The notes beneath the pieces are model-generated. The model made no database searches, was not told the origin of the DNA, and saw nothing but the letters and a program-made list of their open reading frames with translations. This document shows, piece after piece, positions 52,957-64,000 of a DNA stretch of 64,000 nucleotides (within the stretch, counting starts at the first letter, position 1; each line of letters starts with the position of its first letter). The stretch comes from Amoebidium appalachense. Taxonomy: Eukaryota > Ichthyosporea. The position numbers were made by a program, and so were the translations under genes. The stretch spans positions 6,572,001 through 6,636,000 of the forward strand of contig CAVNZM010000008.1 in the NCBI GenBank assembly GCA_963693365.1. Direction: 5' to 3'.

Positions 52957-54150
52957 GCATGAGAGAGCGAGAGCAAGAGAGCGAGATCTGGAGAGCGGGA
53001 GGCGAGAGAGAGGGACGAATGGTGTTGCTTGTATGCATGTTTGTGTGAGTCTGTGAAAAATGGGGGGGGGGGGGGGGGGGGGGGGGGGGGAGGGGGGGGG
53101 GGGGGGGGGGGGAGGGGGGGGGGGGGGGGGAGGAGGGGTACATGTGTACTATACGGTTGCAGACGTGCCCGTAAATGTGTATCGCTGTGCAAAATTATAT
53201 TTCTTACTAATGACGTTTTTGTGTGTGCGTGGGTTTTTTGGGGGGGGGGGGGGGGGAGGGGGAGGAGGAGGGGGGGGGTCGTGGGAACACATGGGGGTTT
53301 TTTTTTTTTTTTTTTTTGGGGGGGGGGGGGGGGGGGGAGGGGCGGCGAGGCCGAGGGTGAGAGGAGAAGGGGTGGTGGAGACGTGAGGGGAAATTTGGGA
53401 GGGGAGTGGGAGTGGGCGAGCGGATGGCGGGCGGGCGGGCGGGCGCCGAGGGGGGGGGGGGGGGGGGGGGATTGGGGGACGAAGGGTATACGATCGGTGG
53501 AGCACCCATGAAATCTTAAACAACCTCAGCCATTTATAGCGCTACACCCACACAAACACACAGACCCACAACACAACCGGCAACCAACCACACAAACTCT
53601 GAACACACATGGGGCCCTATCCACCTTGCCACCTGAAAATCCTGCAAAACAACACTGTGAGATATAATTAAAGGTAAATGATAAAAAGTGCTATCTCAGA
53701 CCAGGACACGCCTGGTGGTCCCTATGAACCTGTGACGGTCCTTAGAACAGAGAAGGTTTTTGGCCTTGGTGAGGCTAGAAATTTCTCCATAGTTAAAATT
53801 GGGTGCAAGCACGTGCAGCCCCATCATCCTTGCAATCTGTGGGAACAATATCAATCAACCGTTAATACCCACAATCAAGGGACAATTGCCTTTGTTTAAA
53901 CCCCGGTCAGTGGTGGATCTGTCAGTCGGGCGACCACGGTGCATGATCGGTCTCTTGCTGCTGGAGTGCAGCACATGTTCCCCATTGTCATTTGTTGGCT
54001 GTCACCCGCGAATAATGGCTAAAGAAGTAAAGAATACATTAATGATTAGGCTCTTGCAATGATCATTTCTCCTTTCTAATTATGTTTGGATGCCTTTCAC
54101 TCCTTCCACCCGACTCGGAGCCGTAACCATGCCAATAGCTCGTGTATTGT

Positions 54151-54227
<77 letters not shown>

Positions 54228-54279
54228 CTCTCACCATGCTCTCACCCGGTGAGAGTAGGGGAGAGGGGGGGGGGGGGGG

Positions 54280-54363
<84 letters not shown>

Positions 54364-54776
54364 GAGGAAACTCGAGGGAGGGATAGAGGAAGAGGGACGG
54401 AGAAAGAGAGAGAGAGGAGGAGGGAGGGAGAAAACCTGAGAGATGAGAGAGAGAGAGAGAGCAAGAAGAGGGGGGGGGGGGGGGGGGGGGAGGAAGAGAT
54501 AGAGAGAGGGGGGACAGAAAGAGAGAGAGCCTTGGGAGGGGGAAACAGAGCGGGAGACAGCTAACACAACTGCCATCTGGCTTTGGAGCCAGCTTACCAC
54601 TCCGCCGTAGGCTGTGGTGCCTCTTTACCTACCCTCCCCCCCCCCCCCCCCCCCTCCCCCCCCTCCCCCCCCCCCCCCCCCCCCCCCCCCCCAAACATAC
54701 ACACACACCGACACACACACACGCACACTTCATCCTCTCCTACTTTAACCTTACAGGCTCTGCACCTTGAGCTCGA

Positions 54777-54811
<35 letters not shown>

Positions 54812-55094
54812 ATCATTTAATGGTACTTGCCTAAATATATATGGGACGGTTCAATTTGTGTAAAAGTTGTTTTGGTGTGTCTGTGACGCGGGGGGAGGGG
54901 GGGCGAAGGGGGGAGGATCGGGTAAGCAAACAACATGAGAGCCTCAGAGAAAGAAAGCGAGACAGATCTAGAGGGGGAGAGACAGAGAGAGAGAGAGGGG
55001 AGGGGGGGAGGGGGAGAGGAGGGGAGTTGGCCCGGGGGACGAAGAGTATATTCGTGGACCATCCAACGAATTTCAAAACCTATCGTGTGAAGCA

Positions 55095-55139
<45 letters not shown>

Positions 55140-55710
55140 CACATGTACACACGCACACATTCACACACGCACACACACTCAAACACACTGGCACACATTG
55201 TCACATACAACACAGGCACAAAAACTCTGACATACAACCTGTGCACCACTGTGCTGCCATTTTATGAAGGTCTCTAAAACAAAGAAAGTCTTGTCATGAC
55301 CTGAACAGGATTAAAAATAAATTCACCTCATTTAAGTTTTAAGTCTTTGTGCAACCACATATGTGACACCTGATGATCCCTGCAATGTGGGCCAACGGCT
55401 CACAATCCGACCAGTGAATCGATCGAAACCCACAATCAAGCGGATCATCGCCACTGCTTAAACCTTCCGGAAATGGTAGGTCTGGCAGTTGGGCGACCAT
55501 GGTGCATGATCTGTCTTTTGCTGCTGGAGTGCAGCACATGTTCTCCATTGTCATTTCTTGGCTGTCGCAAGCAACTAATGGCTAAAGAATAATGAATACA
55601 TTTATAACTAAAAAACTCTCGCGATGATCATTTCTCCTCCCCATCATGATTGGATGCCTTTCACTCCCTTCATCCGAGCCGTAACCATGCCAATAGCTTT
55701 TGTGCATTGT

Positions 55711-56110
<400 letters not shown>

Positions 56111-56149
56111 TGTTGCTCTCCCATGCTCTCACCGTGTGATCATTCTGTA

Positions 56150-64000
<7,851 letters not shown>

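Noticed and set aside
55339-55554. Minus-strand open frame conserved between the two duplication units
   Set aside because: The copy in unit A stops early, and the differences are mostly replacement changes, so conservation reflects duplication rather than coding.

Overview
The window is eukaryotic nuclear DNA. Five of the six genes that can be reconstructed are interrupted by GT-AG introns, and each of about 51 introns could be placed so that reading phase is kept. The gene set is a SERGEF/DelGEF-like RCC1 propeller, a two-domain CWH43, a perilipin-like lipid-droplet protein, a DUF4874/DUF4832 protein, an ABHD8-like hydrolase and RBBP4. This fits an opisthokont or another amorphean, probably unicellular with short exons in bulky introns. 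That placement is inference, since no rRNA or marker gene is present.

Layout. 1-1132: the gag and protease part of an LTR-retrotransposon (minus), frameshifted and running off the left edge. 3136-13143: SERGEF-like gene (minus, 12 exons). 14648-28971: CWH43 (plus, 19 exons), divergent from SERGEF. 30883-31908: intronless perilipin-like gene (minus), convergent with CWH43. 32-36.8 kb: promoter, microsatellites, a tRNA-like stretch and unassigned exon-like fragments. 36847-44417: DUF4874/DUF4832 gene (minus, 12 coding exons plus a 5' UTR exon with a TATA box). 46082-50443: ABHD8-like hydrolase (plus, 5 exons), divergent from the DUF gene. 50.5-57.7 kb: gene-free, with a diverged 2-kb tandem duplication and very long simple repeats. 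57781 to the right edge: RBBP4 orthologue (minus), lacking only its N-terminal part.

The introns are remarkable. They are built from long C (or G) runs, (CA)n/(TG)n tracts and fused homopolymer pairs with a fixed polarity (Cn followed by An). About a third of the mapped 3' splice sites lie at the end of a CA-rich tract. Several introns hold perfect foldbacks, and in two cases the complementary arms cover a splice site. A short interspersed repeat with tRNA-like A/B boxes and a C-rich 3' end recurs through the introns. These DNA and RNA level features are the most likely novelty in the window.

The genes do not form a pathway. They are housekeeping functions: GPI-anchor lipid remodelling (CWH43), lipid storage (perilipin), secretion-linked RCC1 protein (SERGEF), chromatin (RBBP4), a serine hydrolase, and a domain pair of unknown function. 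Most long open frames in the window are translations of CA, TG, C or G repeats and are not genes.
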